Position numbers and translations under genes: made by a program. Positions 31,468-44,641 of a stretch of DNA of 64,000 nt are shown piece by piece. This DNA comes from Collybia mongolica (lineage: Eukaryota; Basidiomycota; Agaricomycetes; Agaricales; Clitocybaceae). A model generated the notes under the pieces. It was given only the letters and a program-made list of their open reading frames with translations, did no database searches and was not told where the DNA came from. Position 1 is the first letter of the stretch, and the number at the start of each line of letters is the position of its first letter. Where the stretch lies: the NCBI GenBank assembly GCA_013420905.1, contig JAAXNY010000001.1, forward strand, positions 7,564,001 to 7,628,000. Reading direction: 5' to 3'.

Positions 31468-34038
31468 TCACCCCCATATAGTGGGAGACAGCAACATACA
31501 CATCAAAATTACCCCTTCAAGCCAATTTGATTTGCCATCCTGTACGACATAATTTACTGTGAGAACTACGAATATGACGGATATTAGACCTGTGATACGT
31601 ATCGACAATTGAAGAACCCACCAGCTAAAAATAGAGAAATTGATTCATATGGATCAAAGAGGAGTGTCAAGGGCTTTCCGAGGATCCATGCTAATGTGAT
31701 GATGAATCTATATGATAATCTGGGTCAATAGTGTTTCATACGCCCAATGTCAAGGAAATCTCACGGAATGACAAAGAGCGCGATTTGCTGTGCAATAATG
31801 ATGAGAATCCGGACGTCAAGAATAGTGCGAAAACCAAGAATAAGGACTCACGATACTAGAGCCAACCGCAACTCCGAGACTGAGTGTGAGTTTATCTTTG
31901 ACAGACACAGTGACGGCAGTCGCGTGTTCTATTTCTGTCGTCAGTGCCCATAATTAATATAGGAGCAAGAACGATGGAAACGCACCAGCAGCGTTCCCAA
32001 CGATGGGAAGAAGGATGATACCGACGAACTCCTTACTGATAGCTCCTGTCTCCGTAAGGCCATTAATTGAATCAACCAGGAACTCGGCTGTGATGGCCAC
32101 AAGCTGGGCATGACCAATGAGTGAAGCGCCACATGGGTAACGGTCTGTAGGCTTACGACAGTTACGACTCCGAGGAGGGCGACGGTTGCCCATACGTTCA
32201 TTTTCGGCGTCTCTATCTCCTCTTTTTCTTGCTCAGCGTGAGCTTCAACATCAACAGTGTCTGTGTTTCTTGACTGGTCGGGTGACGTCTGGTTATTTGA
32301 AGTGTCTGTTCGTGTTATACTTGCGGACTCTGAGTTGGGGGGGTCGGTCATGGGTGTTTTCGAACGTCGAAACATTTTCATGCGTTTTCCTGACGTTGGC
32401 TTTCGTGTGTATCTCGTTGATTTGATGACATCATCGCCAGAATCTGCGTAGAGTTTCGTGTGCGAGTAGAGCTGGAAATAGAGATACGCTCCATAGACTA
32501 TGGCGTGCGTCGTATGAGTTTTGTATTAGAAGTACTTGATGCAGGAAGCCTACTGAACAACAGAATGATAGCCACCTATTATTGGGTTTAGTTAGGTCCT
32601 ATTCAACGTATCGGCTAGCTGCAGAAGGACTTACACCGTGGCTTACAGAGAGAATACCAGCTTGTTGAATCTCCTTTGGCCCAATAAACGAGAGATGGAA
32701 AGCTGCAGGGAGCAGAACAGCAATAACACTGACAGTCAACAGTGAAGAATTCAACTGAGTGGCGCCTTTCTGACCTCAGTATAAGAAATGGGAAATGTGA
32801 AGTGGATACTCACTAGCTCCAAAACCTTGCTCTGAGTACTTGATGCCTCCCGCGAAAAAACACATACCCAAAACGAGTACTGATGAAAGAATGTTAGAAA
32901 TTATAGATAGATATAAACGCTGGCAAAACGAAGGGCGCTTACGGAGATTGCTTAAAATAGACCCAACCACTGTCAATCCACAATTAGCATCGATCGATCG
33001 ATAAATTAGGCACGCAAGATGAAACTCACAAGAGGCCTGTACGACTTGGAGTTCACACTTCACAAGTGCTATTATCTATGACGACACTCGGGTAAGTTAT
33101 GACGTCCTTCTGGGGAATAAGTGGAAACTTACTGCAACTATGAGTTCAACACTTCACAGGCGGAGCGATTAGCTTTGGTAGAGGATTGGAAGGGACAACT
33201 CTTACGCATTTCCCTGGATATGGAGTGTTAAGCAGGTGGTATGAGCAGTACTATGAGTTGCCTTACAAGTGTTGCATTTAGTAGTCCGGCGATAGTTTGC
33301 CCAACTCGCATAGATAATTCATCCGTTGCAAATGCCAGTAACTGAAGTAGACATCAGTTACTGTCAATCGCACAACAAGGAAATTGCTCATTACACTAGC
33401 CAATGGTATTATGGCAAGGAACGTCACTGACAAAGTTTATTCGTTTGGGTACTTAGAGATTGCATGAAGTAACTCACAGACAAAGACTATGGTATCTTTA
33501 CTGTTTGACTCTGGTAGCGCAAAATGTAGGGCCCACTGGAAATTCATCTCTTTTAGTGCGCATGTATCCTCTGGTCCATAATACGCACGGATATTGGTAT
33601 GAAAACAAGGAGGACATTTAACCCTGCGCGTGTGGCGTCAGTGAAACACGAGGAGTTGTCAAAAAAAGATTTACACGACGCGAATATGATTGCCTTCAGA
33701 CTTGCACGGGTAGTAGGTGGGGGTCCAAGTTTCCTCTCAGGTATGAACATGGAAGCCACTGATGTCGTTTTGCGACGAAGTGGATTGTTTGAATTGGGCT
33801 GAGAGTGGCTTGGCTCTGTTGGCTCTTCGTAAATTGTCGTCTGCCTTCGCCTTTGTAAAGGGAAAGATTGTTCCACAGTAGTTGGCTGAGAAGCTGCCTG
33901 TATGAGTGTGGCTTCCTCGGATGAAACATCGGTCAATGCTGAAGGAAAATATAGGAATCAGGGTGAAGCTGTGATAACAGGAATTATGGCAGATTCATAC
34001 GAACACATCGAGGCTGAGCGAGGTGTTGTAGTGTTCAT
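31468..34038 (-). CDS. Vacuolar-type Ca2+/H+ exchanger (CAX/VCX1 family)
   Basis: The protein swaps cytosolic Ca2+ for vacuolar H+. The minus strand holds an N-terminal Ser/Arg-rich tail, LNVLLVFIPIS (first helix), the first CAX repeat (CELQVVQAS, VGSILSN, LVLGMCFFAGG), an acidic loop, and the second repeat (AEFLVDSINGLTETGAISK, EFVGIILLPIVGNAA, TAVTVSVKDKL, SLGVAVGSSI|QIALFVIP). Late exons give ILGKPLTLLFDP and NYVVQDGKSNWLEG. More than a dozen introns are needed. The final helix is short: after LEGVILM the frame closes at 31,468, while another frame stays open and hydrophobic for 20 more codons. The first ATG is uncertain: MNTTTPRSAS at 34038 or a site near 33,936. The 5' join is tentative. 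Confidence 0.82.
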
Positions 34039-34886
34039 CGCTTTAAACGTGGTAGTTGTGATGGGGCGTTTCGAACATGACTCCATGACTTGTCGCTCAT
34101 TTATGGGTTGCTATAAATAGGATTGACCTCGTGGGACCGAATATATAACACATGTATTTGTAGTGGTAGCGAGTGGCCTTTATCCGAGTGTTGTATAGCT
34201 TTCATTTGCTTGTGTTGCGGGTGAAGCATAAGCAGTGATGCGTTGTGTTCATCTTGTCCTCAAAACACATTTGTGTACGCAGAGAAGCGGAATAAAGGGA
34301 TCTTCAGCCTCCGGGGATCGCCGAGAACGTTAGACGATCACCACGGTCTTGACAGAGTACCACTGCTTTGGATTTCTTCTTGCCATCTCCTGTTCGGCGC
34401 GAAGACAACAGCATGCAGCCCATATGACCTCCTATCCCTGTCTAGTGTTCGCCAAAAGCCTCTAGAACCATTGCGGGAATTTCGCTTGCACTGCATTGAA
34501 TCAATTGAGAGCGAGCATCCAGATAAAATTTGAACAAGACGTTGAACAACGGGCTGATAATCAAGATTTAGACTGATATCACGATGAATAGGAATACATA
34601 ATGTGTGAGAATAGATAAAGCGTCCCGCTACCCTGTAGCCCGTGTTCCCAAGATAGATCCCAATACGATTAAATAAGTATGAAGTCGGAGATTAGTCGTG
34701 CCACAGGAAACTGCCCTCCTTCACCCAAGATTTGGGGTGCCCTGTGTGGTTTGTCTTGAGTGGCATATCTGTCGTTAAGTAATCGTGTATAGCTCGCGTA
34801 GTAACGTAGTTCGCAGTGCTTTGCGAGGGGTATTTGGTAATCCGGAGCCCCCCCAGGAGCACCAGGTACTTCAACAGAGAGCACGG
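34039..34886. other. Intergenic region, no gene seen
   Basis: Lies upstream of the exchanger and downstream of the F-box/LRR gene. Open frames here (for example 34,243-34,533) show no family features. A 3' extension of the F-box/LRR transcript is likely. Confidence 0.4.
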
Positions 34887-37320
34887 TTAGCCTTGATAAG
34901 CGAACGAAACTGCCCCATATAAGCCATCTTCGCGGCCCAGCATTCCATGGCCATGCAAAACCTGTCAAAACCATCAATACTGCTAAGAAGCAGAAGTTGT
35001 AAACAGGCGTCAACTCACCTCCATCTTGCGCGCATGCCACCCTACCCCACTGCTAACATTCCCATTCGCATTCGACAGCCTCTCCATTTCTACTCTGAAG
35101 GGATGCCCTGGTTCGAGATCTCTCCGCAGGACACTGCCCTCACCCGAGCCCACCTGTGCTACCCATCCACTTGCTGTGTCCACATACCAACCCCGACCGC
35201 CTTTGCTCCTTATAATCCGCCACGCACCTGCTCCAGCCCCGATACCACCCAAGAGCGGTGTCGAAAGTTCGATGACCCTGAGCCGAGTCGGAGGTGGGGC
35301 TGGGGGTGTGTGTAACGTCGCTGTGGAAAGACTGAAGGAGAAGGGAGGGGTACACAGCGGGCGTATGACATGAGTATGCAGTGATACGGACGACTGTCTC
35401 GGTGAGCCTCTGGGAGCGCCATTGGTATTTCCTGCTCGTAAGCCACAGTCTAGCTCGGGAGACGTGCCCACAAGCGTCAAAACCTCAACGTTCGGTGTTT
35501 TACTTTTGATGAATTCGGTGATAGCCTTGAGCTCTAAATTTGGGATGTGTGAAAGTCCGAGGGATCGCAACTTCAGCTGTGGTTTGCATGCGTTCAACAA
35601 AAGCTCTTTTGAAACTCCTGCACTCGATAGGTCCAGGTATCGCAGATCGCCACTGAGGAAACAGGGCGCTGTCGTCAGGATGTTGTGAAGATCGTGCTCT
35701 GTGAGTGGTGATGTGAAAGTCATATCACCATAGAGATTGAGTTCTTTGAGCTCGCTCGTAACTGGGGAATCGACCAAGAAGGACTTGATACTCGAGCTCG
35801 TCAGCCTAATGCATCTGGCTAGAGCGAGCGACTGGAGACGAACAGTCGGGGATTCGCCAAGTGAAAGAAGGATGTCTGGAGTTACCCGAGTGCCCGAAAG
35901 ATCAAGGTGAGTAAGAGAAGGGAACGCTAAAACGAAAGGGGCCAGAATACGAGGCATAATCGACTTTACTCCGCGCATACCAAGACGTTGTAGCCCTGGA
36001 AAAGTTAAAGGCTCTTCGACGAAACGCACGGTGTATGAGCGTCGATCATCAAGATCGTCAGCATCGTCGTCGGTCGCTTCCGCGTCAGCATGAGGAAGTA
36101 AATGTGTATTTACAAATTCCGTGAGTGCATTGACGAAAACTGCGCTGACGCAACCCGTGAGATCTACTGCCTCCAGATCCCTGCACTCCCTCCTCCTTTC
36201 ACGATCTTCCTCTTCACTATCATGAGCATCAATCAACGCAAGCCCACGTCCACGGGATGGACGCCCGCGGCCGCGTGATGGTGCTCCACGAAGAAATAAT
36301 TCGCTAAGTACGGGTAGAGTCAAAGCTCCATCCATATACTCGGTTGCTCCAAAGGATGTCAAATTGGGCATCTCCTGGTGGCACCTGGTCAACAGAAAGA
36401 TAAGAGATGGCATTTGGGAAAGCACACCTTGATGACTGCTTGCACTCGGTCACCAGTGACAAAGCGGCTGGTAACACCTTCTTCAACGGAACGCCGCATA
36501 CCGATAGTGCGGAAGTGATTGAAATCTAGATGCCTGACGAAACGGCCGGGTCGGGGGTCACTCGGTGTGGGTACTGCAAGATAACGATAAGGGTTGACTT
36601 CAAAAACATGTCGTCATGTCGTGACTTACCGTAAACACCCGGCTCCCTGCGTGCAAGAACATCTTGGATAGCGTCGCTGATAGAACGCATGAGTTTCCAC
36701 CGGGCTGGACTTTTACTCTTTGGCCTAAGGCGTCTAGGGCTTGGATCTCGCGAAATTGCCGGAGACAGCAGTTCAGGGGCTATACAGGTATCAGGCCCAC
36801 CTCCGAGCGTGTCAAGGATACTCTCCTCCAGGCGAAGCTCTTCCTCCTTATCACGGATGAAACCGGGATTATTGGAGGCCATTGCGGCCTTTGCTGCAGC
36901 TTTGATGGTATTCCCCATGACTGCATCGACAGTTTCCTCATCGTAATCCCACGCAATTTCTTCGACTAAGGAGAGCCAGCTACGTGGAAGCCTAACTTCA
37001 ATTCTACGTGGTTGAATGCCAATCAGGTTCTGATCATTCTAACGGTAGTCAAATATAACGCACTTGGTCCAAAGCCATGGTTTTGCTGCCTCATACCAGG
37101 AGTGATTTACAAGACAAAGATTGGCCAGGGTGCGACGAGCAACTGGCTCTGGCCAATTACCTGCGGGCAAAGACGATGGCAGTGCGGTTGGTATGCCATA
37201 GTCTGTCGCTATGAGCGGATCCAAAGATGGCTCGGAAGGCTGGAGGCAAGACGAATAGACATGCGCGCAAATGACAGAGAGTAGTTCAGCTGGTTGTTGA
37301 TGATCTCCAAATGTTGTCAT
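34887..37320 (-). CDS. F-box-like / leucine-rich repeat protein
   Basis: The start MTTFGDHQQPAELLSVICAH gives an F-box-like N-terminus with the conserved CLVNHSWYEAAKPWLW block, which would bind Skp1 in an SCF ubiquitin ligase. The middle is a long exon with several LRR-type segments: LTHLDLSGTRVT, LQSLALARCIRL, ELKELNLYGDM, DLRYLDLSSAGV and LRSLGLSHIPNL. One loop is highly acidic. The C-terminus runs GWHARKME, then splices through a 61-nt intron to VLHGHGMLGREDGLYGAVS and ends SFAYQG. The family is common in agaricomycetes and usually of unknown substrate. About 770 residues in five or so exons. SCF membership is inferred from the motif, not shown. Confidence 0.78.
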
Positions 37321-40279
37321 ATCAATTGTGGGCAAGAAAAAAAATATGTTTGTCGTCGATGACAGAGGGTTACGATGGGATGAGGACTCCGCAAGGTCGG
37401 ACAACAACAAAGTTCTTATATAAATACTGCCAAGCTTCGGAGTCGGCTTATAAGTCACGCGGAGAACGTAATTTGCGGAGAAAAGAAACAAGCCATTCAG
37501 GGGTAAAATATCCTTTTTCGGCCGGACCGCCAAGTTTTTGCTCCGGTCCGGCCTTTAGCGCCTCTTGGCCGTTCATAACTTGATCTGGCTTGGCTCGTTT
37601 AGGCCCATATTTTTTTAATTCTAGGCTGCCAGGGATAGGCATGCGTGAACGTTTTGAACCTGAATATCCGTCCTCTCATGACCATCAGAAATGCTGAGTT
37701 TTGTGAAAGCCTTCTCGAATTTTCTTTTGTATGAAAACTTTAATCTCAGTTCATGTTGTTGTGGGAATTGTGAACCGTGTCTAATCACTCCGCGCCGAAC
37801 GATCCGTATGATTTTCTATAATTAATTAGCGGTACTACCCAAACCCACAATTTGCGCGTTGAATACACAGATAGCACTTCAAAGTATACAAAAGAATCGA
37901 AGAAGCCTTGACATACGTACAAACTTAGAAAGAAGATTGTGTGCCGGACGCCCGCAATACTAAAATAAGCAACAGAATCGTTGTAAAATTGGGCCTGTGG
38001 GTGCCGAGGTTTCTTCGAATAACAACGTGTAGTTGCGCGCAATCCCTTCGGCCGTGGTATTTTTATTGCGGTAACGATTGTCGGGCCCAAATGTTATGCC
38101 GGTGGGGTCATCAGCATTAGAAAGTTCTATACGAGTATCTGAAGCCATGCTGACAATGGTCGCATGATGATGGCGATGGGATGGGAGGCTGTCAATGAAG
38201 CTTTCTTGAACGAACTCAGTAACATACGAGTGCGGATAATGAAATAACAGAATGGCACGCCTGATTGACGCTTGTATCTCTAATAGAACCGTCAAGGGGC
38301 ACAGACCGGCCCCCAATATTGGCATTGTATTGGCCCATACATTGAAGTTCTAATCAACACACATTGCCGGGGGTTTCTGAACATCGTGGTTCCTTTGGGT
38401 TTTTTTGGGTTTTCGAAAGCTACGGTACACTGACAGTTGGCGGGAATGGCGAAGAGGGGGTTGTAGATAACAGTGGTCAGGCGTTTGTGTGGTAGCTATC
38501 GCTGCTTCTGTCAAATTCTTAAGCACAAATGGTAGTTGCAGATGCATCCCAAAATGTGGTTTAAATAGCACTCTCTGTTTCTAGATATCAAGATCCGCAG
38601 AATCCAATACGGCAGCGTATTACAGTTGGCCTTCCAGATTTGAAGTAGTGCCGAAGTTTGGGACTAGCCCTGTCGCGGAAGGTGCCTCCATGGCTTACAA
38701 CCGCAGTGTAGGGTGTCGTGGTCTCGTGTGTTGTGTGAAGGAGCGATTCAATGCATGTCATGGCATGTCACGGCATATCCCAGAAACATCGTGTCTGATG
38801 AGAAGAGCTTGTGACGGTAGAGTAGCGGATGGTACCACATCCAGGAGTTAGCAGGGACGCGCTTAAAATGACTGGACGGGCTGGCCCTGGCCAGCTCATT
38901 TCGTAATGTTGCGTGGATGAGCCCACGGCATGCGAAGGCCACACGGCGGAATAATTGCGGCAAGTTATGCATCTGCAAAGTTAATACTCACCCCCAAAAG
39001 TATTATGGAGGCAGAAATTTCCCAACATTGCGCCAATGGGGGAGGCCTGAGAGCAAGATGTCATTGATGATTTGATGAAAATTTCAATCAACAGGATCCG
39101 ACCGAGCGTAAGGCCTTTCTTGCGAGGCGTACAGCCAGGTCCACCAAGATCACGCGGAGAGGGAGCCTATATGTCGCGAATAAGAAACCGTCTTATGGTA
39201 AATGGGCACAATCAAGTCCACGGCGCGTTCTAACGTTTCAGAACACTTGGTGGGTTCCTCCGAACCGGACTTGACGTCAAAGGCCAGCTTTGAGGCGAAC
39301 CGACATTAGGGAGCAAAGCACGCTGTCAGGGAGGGCTCACGTTCAAAGAAGTATGCATAACGACACGAGTTAGATACAGCTGGGTGCGACCTTGTCAGTA
39401 CTATGTCTAGACGCACGATGATTCCTGGAGACAGGAATAATGGTACCTGAGAATTTACGACTGGTCATACGTACGCACGTGTCGACAAAAATAGCTTGGA
39501 CTATTTTTATTGAAGGTTCATATCTTCTCTTCGGTCAACAAGGCCCTTCCACTTTTCGTTGTCGAAGCCCCACAAGAGTCGTTATAGAGATTCTACTTTT
39601 GTGTGAACGAGCGAGTCCTTGCTGGTTTGCCACACTCCGAGAGCAGTCGACAACTGATACCTGGAAATTAGACGTCAGGTCTATTGCAACCCTAGCCACG
39701 CCGTTTGCTTATTTCCCCGGAAAGCGGGGTTGTGTCTAATTCATGACCGGCCATGGCCCGAACTCCGCGAAGCCAAGTTTTCTGTGAACCTGGGAGGGCG
39801 TGGAGGGTGTGCTTCATACACGGACCTTGAGACAAAATGAGCACGAGGCTGAAAAACATACGAGTCCACCTCACCTCGAGATTACCTATTGGAAATACAA
39901 GCCCGGGTCTTCACGAGCTATCTTGTAAGGCCCGGCTAGACCACAACACGTGGGGAGAGGCAGGTGGAAGCAAATAACGCGCCGCCGCACGGCTCGAACA
40001 TTGAGCTTGAAGTATAATGGATATATTGATGATGGTAATAGCACCATCTCAGCCGATCCGGACTAGTCGGCGTGACGTTCGAGTGTCCGATGATGCCTTA
40101 GCGGAACGGTTCGCCTCAAGAACATCTCTGCCGTGTAAGCCAAGGCAAGCCGTTCAAATAAAATAGATCGGAGGTATTACTAACGCTATTAAATTATGTA
40201 CATCCAAAGTTAGCGCAAAGGCCATGAATCATCATCCAAAATGAAGAGTGGTTTGTGGAGGCCGATCGGCGCCAATATT
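37321..40279. other. 3-kb gene-poor region
   Basis: Only one short frame with an ATG (37,960-38,148, minus) is mildly gene-like. No transposase, repeats, tRNA or rRNA were recognised. The sequence is mixed in composition with no clear strand bias. Confidence 0.4.
37960..38148 (-). CDS. Possible 62-codon unknown protein
   Basis: The frame begins MASDTRIELSNADDPTGITF and ends in ILQRFCCLF. It is mixed in composition, with no signal peptide or membrane segment. The frame also stays open upstream of this ATG. There is no homology that I recognise and no second exon was found. It could be chance. Confidence 0.2.
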   Translation of the reverse strand: MASDTRIELSNADDPTGITFGPDNRYRNKNTTAEGIARNYTLLFEETSAPTGPILQRFCCLF

Positions 40280-40923
40280 TTAAGCCTTCACATAGTAATC
40301 GTATTGTTTGAACATCCAGATCATTGACGTGGCTATCGGGCAGAGATAGCATCAGAGGAGTGGGTGGTTAACGCGGCTGGTATCGCTTACTTGAGACGAC
40401 GATTGGGCCCAATAGCCCCATACCGAATTTGGCAGAGCGGAAAATCAGCCATTCTGATGAGAAGTGACCGAACGCGATGAGATACGTCAGCATGGCCATG
40501 TCGTAAGTCCTGGCGAGTGCAGACGTGAGCACGATGCTATAGGAAGAAGCTTTGAGCGGACAAACGTCTTATCATGAATGTGATATGCGGCGTAAGCGCG
40601 GACAACGGCTGATGTGAGTGTCCATACTGCGAAGGTGCGTGCCTGTAGGGGGGTAACTGAAAGAGAGTTAAGGCGTTGAGTTCTTGATGTCCAAAAAGAA
40701 TGCGACAGACCGTTAGCCGGGGGAACGTTGTTGTAGACTCGACGAGTCAATTTGAGAGTAGCAAAATTTTGGACCGAATTGAATATCGCTGTAACAGCGA
40801 TGAACAATTGCCAATGTGCGAGCCAGCCTGTACTTTGAGGAAGGTCTAAAAAACACGCTATTTCAATGGTATGGCCTTGAGATGAAAAAGAGAGAGCTTA
40901 CAAGAAGCTATTGCGATGGACAT
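40280..40923 (-). CDS. erg28: ERG28-like ergosterol biosynthesis scaffold
   Basis: ERG28 is a small ER membrane protein that tethers the C-4 demethylation enzymes Erg25, Erg26 and Erg27. Four exons join from ATG 40923: MSIAIAS, then LPQSTGWLAHWQLFIAVTAI, the TRRVYNN block, SVTPLQARTFAVWTLTSAVV, RAYAAYHI, then YDMAMLTYLIAFGHFSSEWL, FGMGLLGPIVVS, and a short last exon ending WMFKQYDYYVKA. These are the family landmarks (VTPLxARTFxxWT, RxYAAY, FxSEWL) in order, and the length of about 150-165 residues is normal. Three or four hydrophobic helices are visible. The gene diverges from the large disordered protein across 207 bp. Confidence 0.9.
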
Positions 40924-41130
40924 CGTCAGGAGAACAACAAGATTGAGCGAAACGAAACTGTGAACTGAAGTTGAACCGTCGAGTTTTGGGCCTGATGACG
41001 GAAAAGGAATAGTATATTATGTAATCGGTTTTGTGCGAAAAATGGCGCTAACGTTCCAAATTTGACAGGGAGGAGTTGGGATTTTATTACGGGATGCGCC
41101 CTGGTCCTGTCTTCCTCACCTTTTTCAACA

Positions 41131-44100
41131 ATGGCCGACCCCCTAGCAGGCCAGGGCACACAGCGTCAAGGCTCTCTACGCTCTGTGGCCAGTAATACTA
41201 GTATCGGCAGTGGAGTTAGCCTCACGCGGCGCGCGAGGACCAGAGCGAGGTCGAAAACCTTAACAGGAGGATCGTCTGTCCGGTCTGATAAACTTCCGAA
41301 AACTCCAACTTCTGAGTTGCCGTATCTCGACGACGTTAACGTCCAACGACCGTTGGAAGCGACTTCCTTCAGTGCAACAGACCCCCTGAGGCCATCAACT
41401 CGGCCAGTACGGTCGCCTCACAGGACGGAAACAACGGTGGTTCAACCAAATGACGACGGTCATTCACGGGCGATAGACTCTTATTCAGGGGACTTGCAAT
41501 CCTATACGATGTCCGGCAGCAAAGTGGTACGTATTCGAACCTTGGTTTGAGTTTCGTATCTCAACTTCTATGCAGTCAAGGCAAACTTCTGGCCTCCAAG
41601 TTCATCCCACAGCTTCTCAGCCCCAGCCGCCACCTTCAGCCTTTTCTCGAGACCCCTCTTTAACGCGGATTAATATGGCCGGGGCCAATGTCCGGGATTC
41701 GATGTCTACACAACAGTCGGGGATGTCTTCTTCCATATATCCTCCATCTTCATCCACCACCTCTGAATCACCTTCTTCCCCGCGCTCAATGGCTGAGCAA
41801 GACGATAACTACAACGTCTCCTCATACGATCCTGACCTTGGCGACGTTCAGGAGTATGATGGTGATGATGTGGCGTATCGTCTTCGCCTCTTGGTCAAGA
41901 ATAATTACTTTCTTCCCCCTGCCCACTCCAAACCATCCCCTTCAGATTTTGCACCGTCTGGTCTCAATGCGCCAAAGAAAGCAGCGCGTTCAACAACGCC
42001 AACGTTTATGGATATCTTTCGTGGTAAGGCCAAATCAAAACCAACGACGCCAACTGGAACTCAAGGTTTCGATCCGAATATGCCAGCGTTGCGAACTGCA
42101 GCTGATTCCATAACTACGTCGTTGGCGCTACGCCCCCAGCCGCGTTCATCGTCCCAAATTCCCCGGCACTCCCCCTTGCCTGGAGATCGTTCAGGTCGTG
42201 TAGTTGTGGTTCGGGAGAAAATGCATGATATAGCTGTCGCCGCTAGACAGGCAGAACAAGACATGAAGGCTCGCGGCATCCGACTTGATTCAGTGTCACA
42301 ACTAGGTCCATCAGACGTATACCATGATGTCATTGACCCCACTGACGCTGTTGACCTTCCTCCCCCGTCTTCTACCTACCCATTTGCCGTCCAAGCGTCC
42401 GCACTCCATGGTCTGGGTGTACAAGACTCTGTTGGTGCCGCCCTTTTGGCTGACCGGCTGCCTCCCCCTGGTAGCCCCGGGATGTCTGACCCAGAAGACG
42501 ATTGGAGGAAGGCGCTATTACATCAGGCTGTTCACCATTCACTTGATTCTACATCCCCGGACGTGTCATCTTTTTCCATGTTGGACAGTTCCACACCTCT
42601 GCATTCCCCCAAATTAAAGCACTTCGGTACGAACTCTCGGGCAGTTAATACGAAACGATTGTTAGAGCAACGAATTATGACCAACCCCATATTTTCTGAC
42701 GTATCTCCCCCACAATTATCGCGGAAGAAGTCTAACCGCAGTCAAAGTTCCGTGTTGAGATCGAAAGAACTTTCGACTAATCACCTTAGTCCTCTCGATA
42801 CGAGTAGACCGTCGAGTTACCTCCCCCTTCGTGCGGATACACCCATCGGACCGTTGACTCCCTTAACGCCACCACCACGGAAATACCTTGCCAACCCACT
42901 GTATTCCCTGTCTCAAACTGACCTACCAAGGCCAGACCCACCTCGACAATCATTGTCCGTCGCCCACCCGCCACCACCATCTCTTCGAAAAACAATGTCT
43001 TCCCCCATACTGTCCGATTCTTACGAATCAGACGCAAGGCACGCAATGCTGACCCCACCTCCACTTCCAAGATCTTCCTTGTCCGCTCAGTCGTCCTTCC
43101 ATGATCTTTCAGGGAGCGGCTCTTTCGAGACAAGCCGGTCGCATCCAATGTCACCCGATCCTGTCTCATCGGCCTCGAGATACTCAGAAGATGATATTCT
43201 TTATGAAGAAGACGCGCCCCGGGCATCCATTGCATTTTCCGCAGTCAACGACGGCCGGCCCTCATTCTCTGAGTATTCTCAGCCATCACCTACTGCGTCT
43301 GTTTTCCGTGACCATCTATACCGGGGTGACCACCGGTCCGTAACCCCATCGCATCTCCAGCATCCTCGACGCAGTATAGAACAAGAGTCCGTGCGTGATA
43401 GCCCTTTTCCTCGATACTCTGCCATGTCGCCGCCCCCAAGAATATCCTCTTCGTTGGCACACTTTGCTCTCTCCCCCCCTCCACGGTCGTCATCGTTCCA
43501 TTATAAAAACATGACGTCTCGGATGTCAAGCACCCCACCTATCTCGGAACCTGACCACTCGTCCTCCAATCAACCCCTCACTGATGACACCACTTTACTC
43601 ATTACTGCGCCGGAGCCGACCACTCCTCCATTTCCCATCGCCGAACGTCGGGGAATTCCCTCCAGAAACCACTTATCTGTTGATATCCCTCCAACAGATA
43701 TACCCGTCGCTGTCCATTCTGCCCCTGGACCCTCGTCGCCCACCTCGTTTTTCGACACCATCCAGACACAGCCAAACGCCATGGATGACCTGGACTCGTC
43801 ATCTGGGGAGAGCGACGACGAGGACGAAGGTGGTTCGCATACCCCACCCCACTATATGGACACCCGCGTACGAGCCATCTCCCATGTCCCTCCTGCGCCG
43901 ATTCAGAGGCCTACAATAATGCGTTTCGGCAATCATTCATCTCCTTATGTCGGCCGAACGACTGAGAACCGTAGACCCTCTCTGGGATTCGGGGACGATG
44001 ACTCTCGAAAGCCGGTTGGCAATATCCCTCTACGAGCACCATTCTTCACGGAGCGATCAGGGAAGAGCGACCAGGGTCACGGACCTCCGGTGTCGACGTA

Positions 44101-44365
44101 CGACTTTTACAAGTACACACAGCAGCACCGCCCCGCATCGAGTGGGGAGCCCTCTACTGTCGCCACTGTCACCGGAAAACGCAGATCAGCAACAATAGGG
44201 CCTGTTGCTGAATGGCGGAACCAACAAAAGGCACAGGAATCTCTCAGGAGACTGGACGGCATGCTCCTTCAACACATGGAAACTGAGAAGGATACGATCA
44301 AGAGGATAGCAACGAGTGTTCGGTCCAACATCGCTACACAAAAATCAGGACATCTATATAGCTAG
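41131..44365 (+). CDS. Large Ser/Pro-rich disordered protein
   Basis: ATG 41131 (MADPLAGQGTQRQGSLRSVA) starts a 132-codon exon that joins across a roughly 49-nt intron (SGSKV|SRQTSG) to a 930-codon exon ending GHLYS. Most of the roughly 1,060 residues are Ser, Pro, Thr and Arg in low-complexity order. A short conserved-looking stretch lies near the start of exon 2 (YRLRLLVKNNYFLPPAHS, then PTFMDIFRGKAKSKP), a charged helix near residue 220 (VREKMHDIAVAARQAEQDMK), and a C-terminal helix (WRNQQKAQESLRRLDGMLLQ). I do not recognise the family. It may be a scaffold with many phosphorylation sites; that is inference. The frame is intact. Confidence 0.72.
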
Positions 44366-44641
44366 TTACTTTGACACATATACCATTGCTGCACTATAAT
44401 ATACCTAACATCCGATGATCCGGCATTCACCCTGTTCGGACTTTCCTTTAAATGATTTGATGCTAACACAGAACTTTTGGACAGTCTTCTGTACATCACG
44501 CCACCTATCTCCTTGGCGAGGCAAGGGTATTTATATTGTATGCTCCCCAGATATCGAAGATCTGCCATATTCTACCCTTTTCCTAGCACCTATGATCATC
44601 ATTCATGTGGATTTGCTATTCACAAAGGGGTTTTTTCGCGT

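Noticed and set aside
31747..31953. Plus-strand 68-codon frame
   Set aside because: It overlaps, on the opposite strand, exons and introns of the exchanger whose conserved repeat motifs are clear.
35026..35688. Plus-strand open frames opposite the F-box/LRR gene
   Set aside because: They mirror the long minus-strand coding exon and have Pro/Ser-biased composition typical of antisense shadows.
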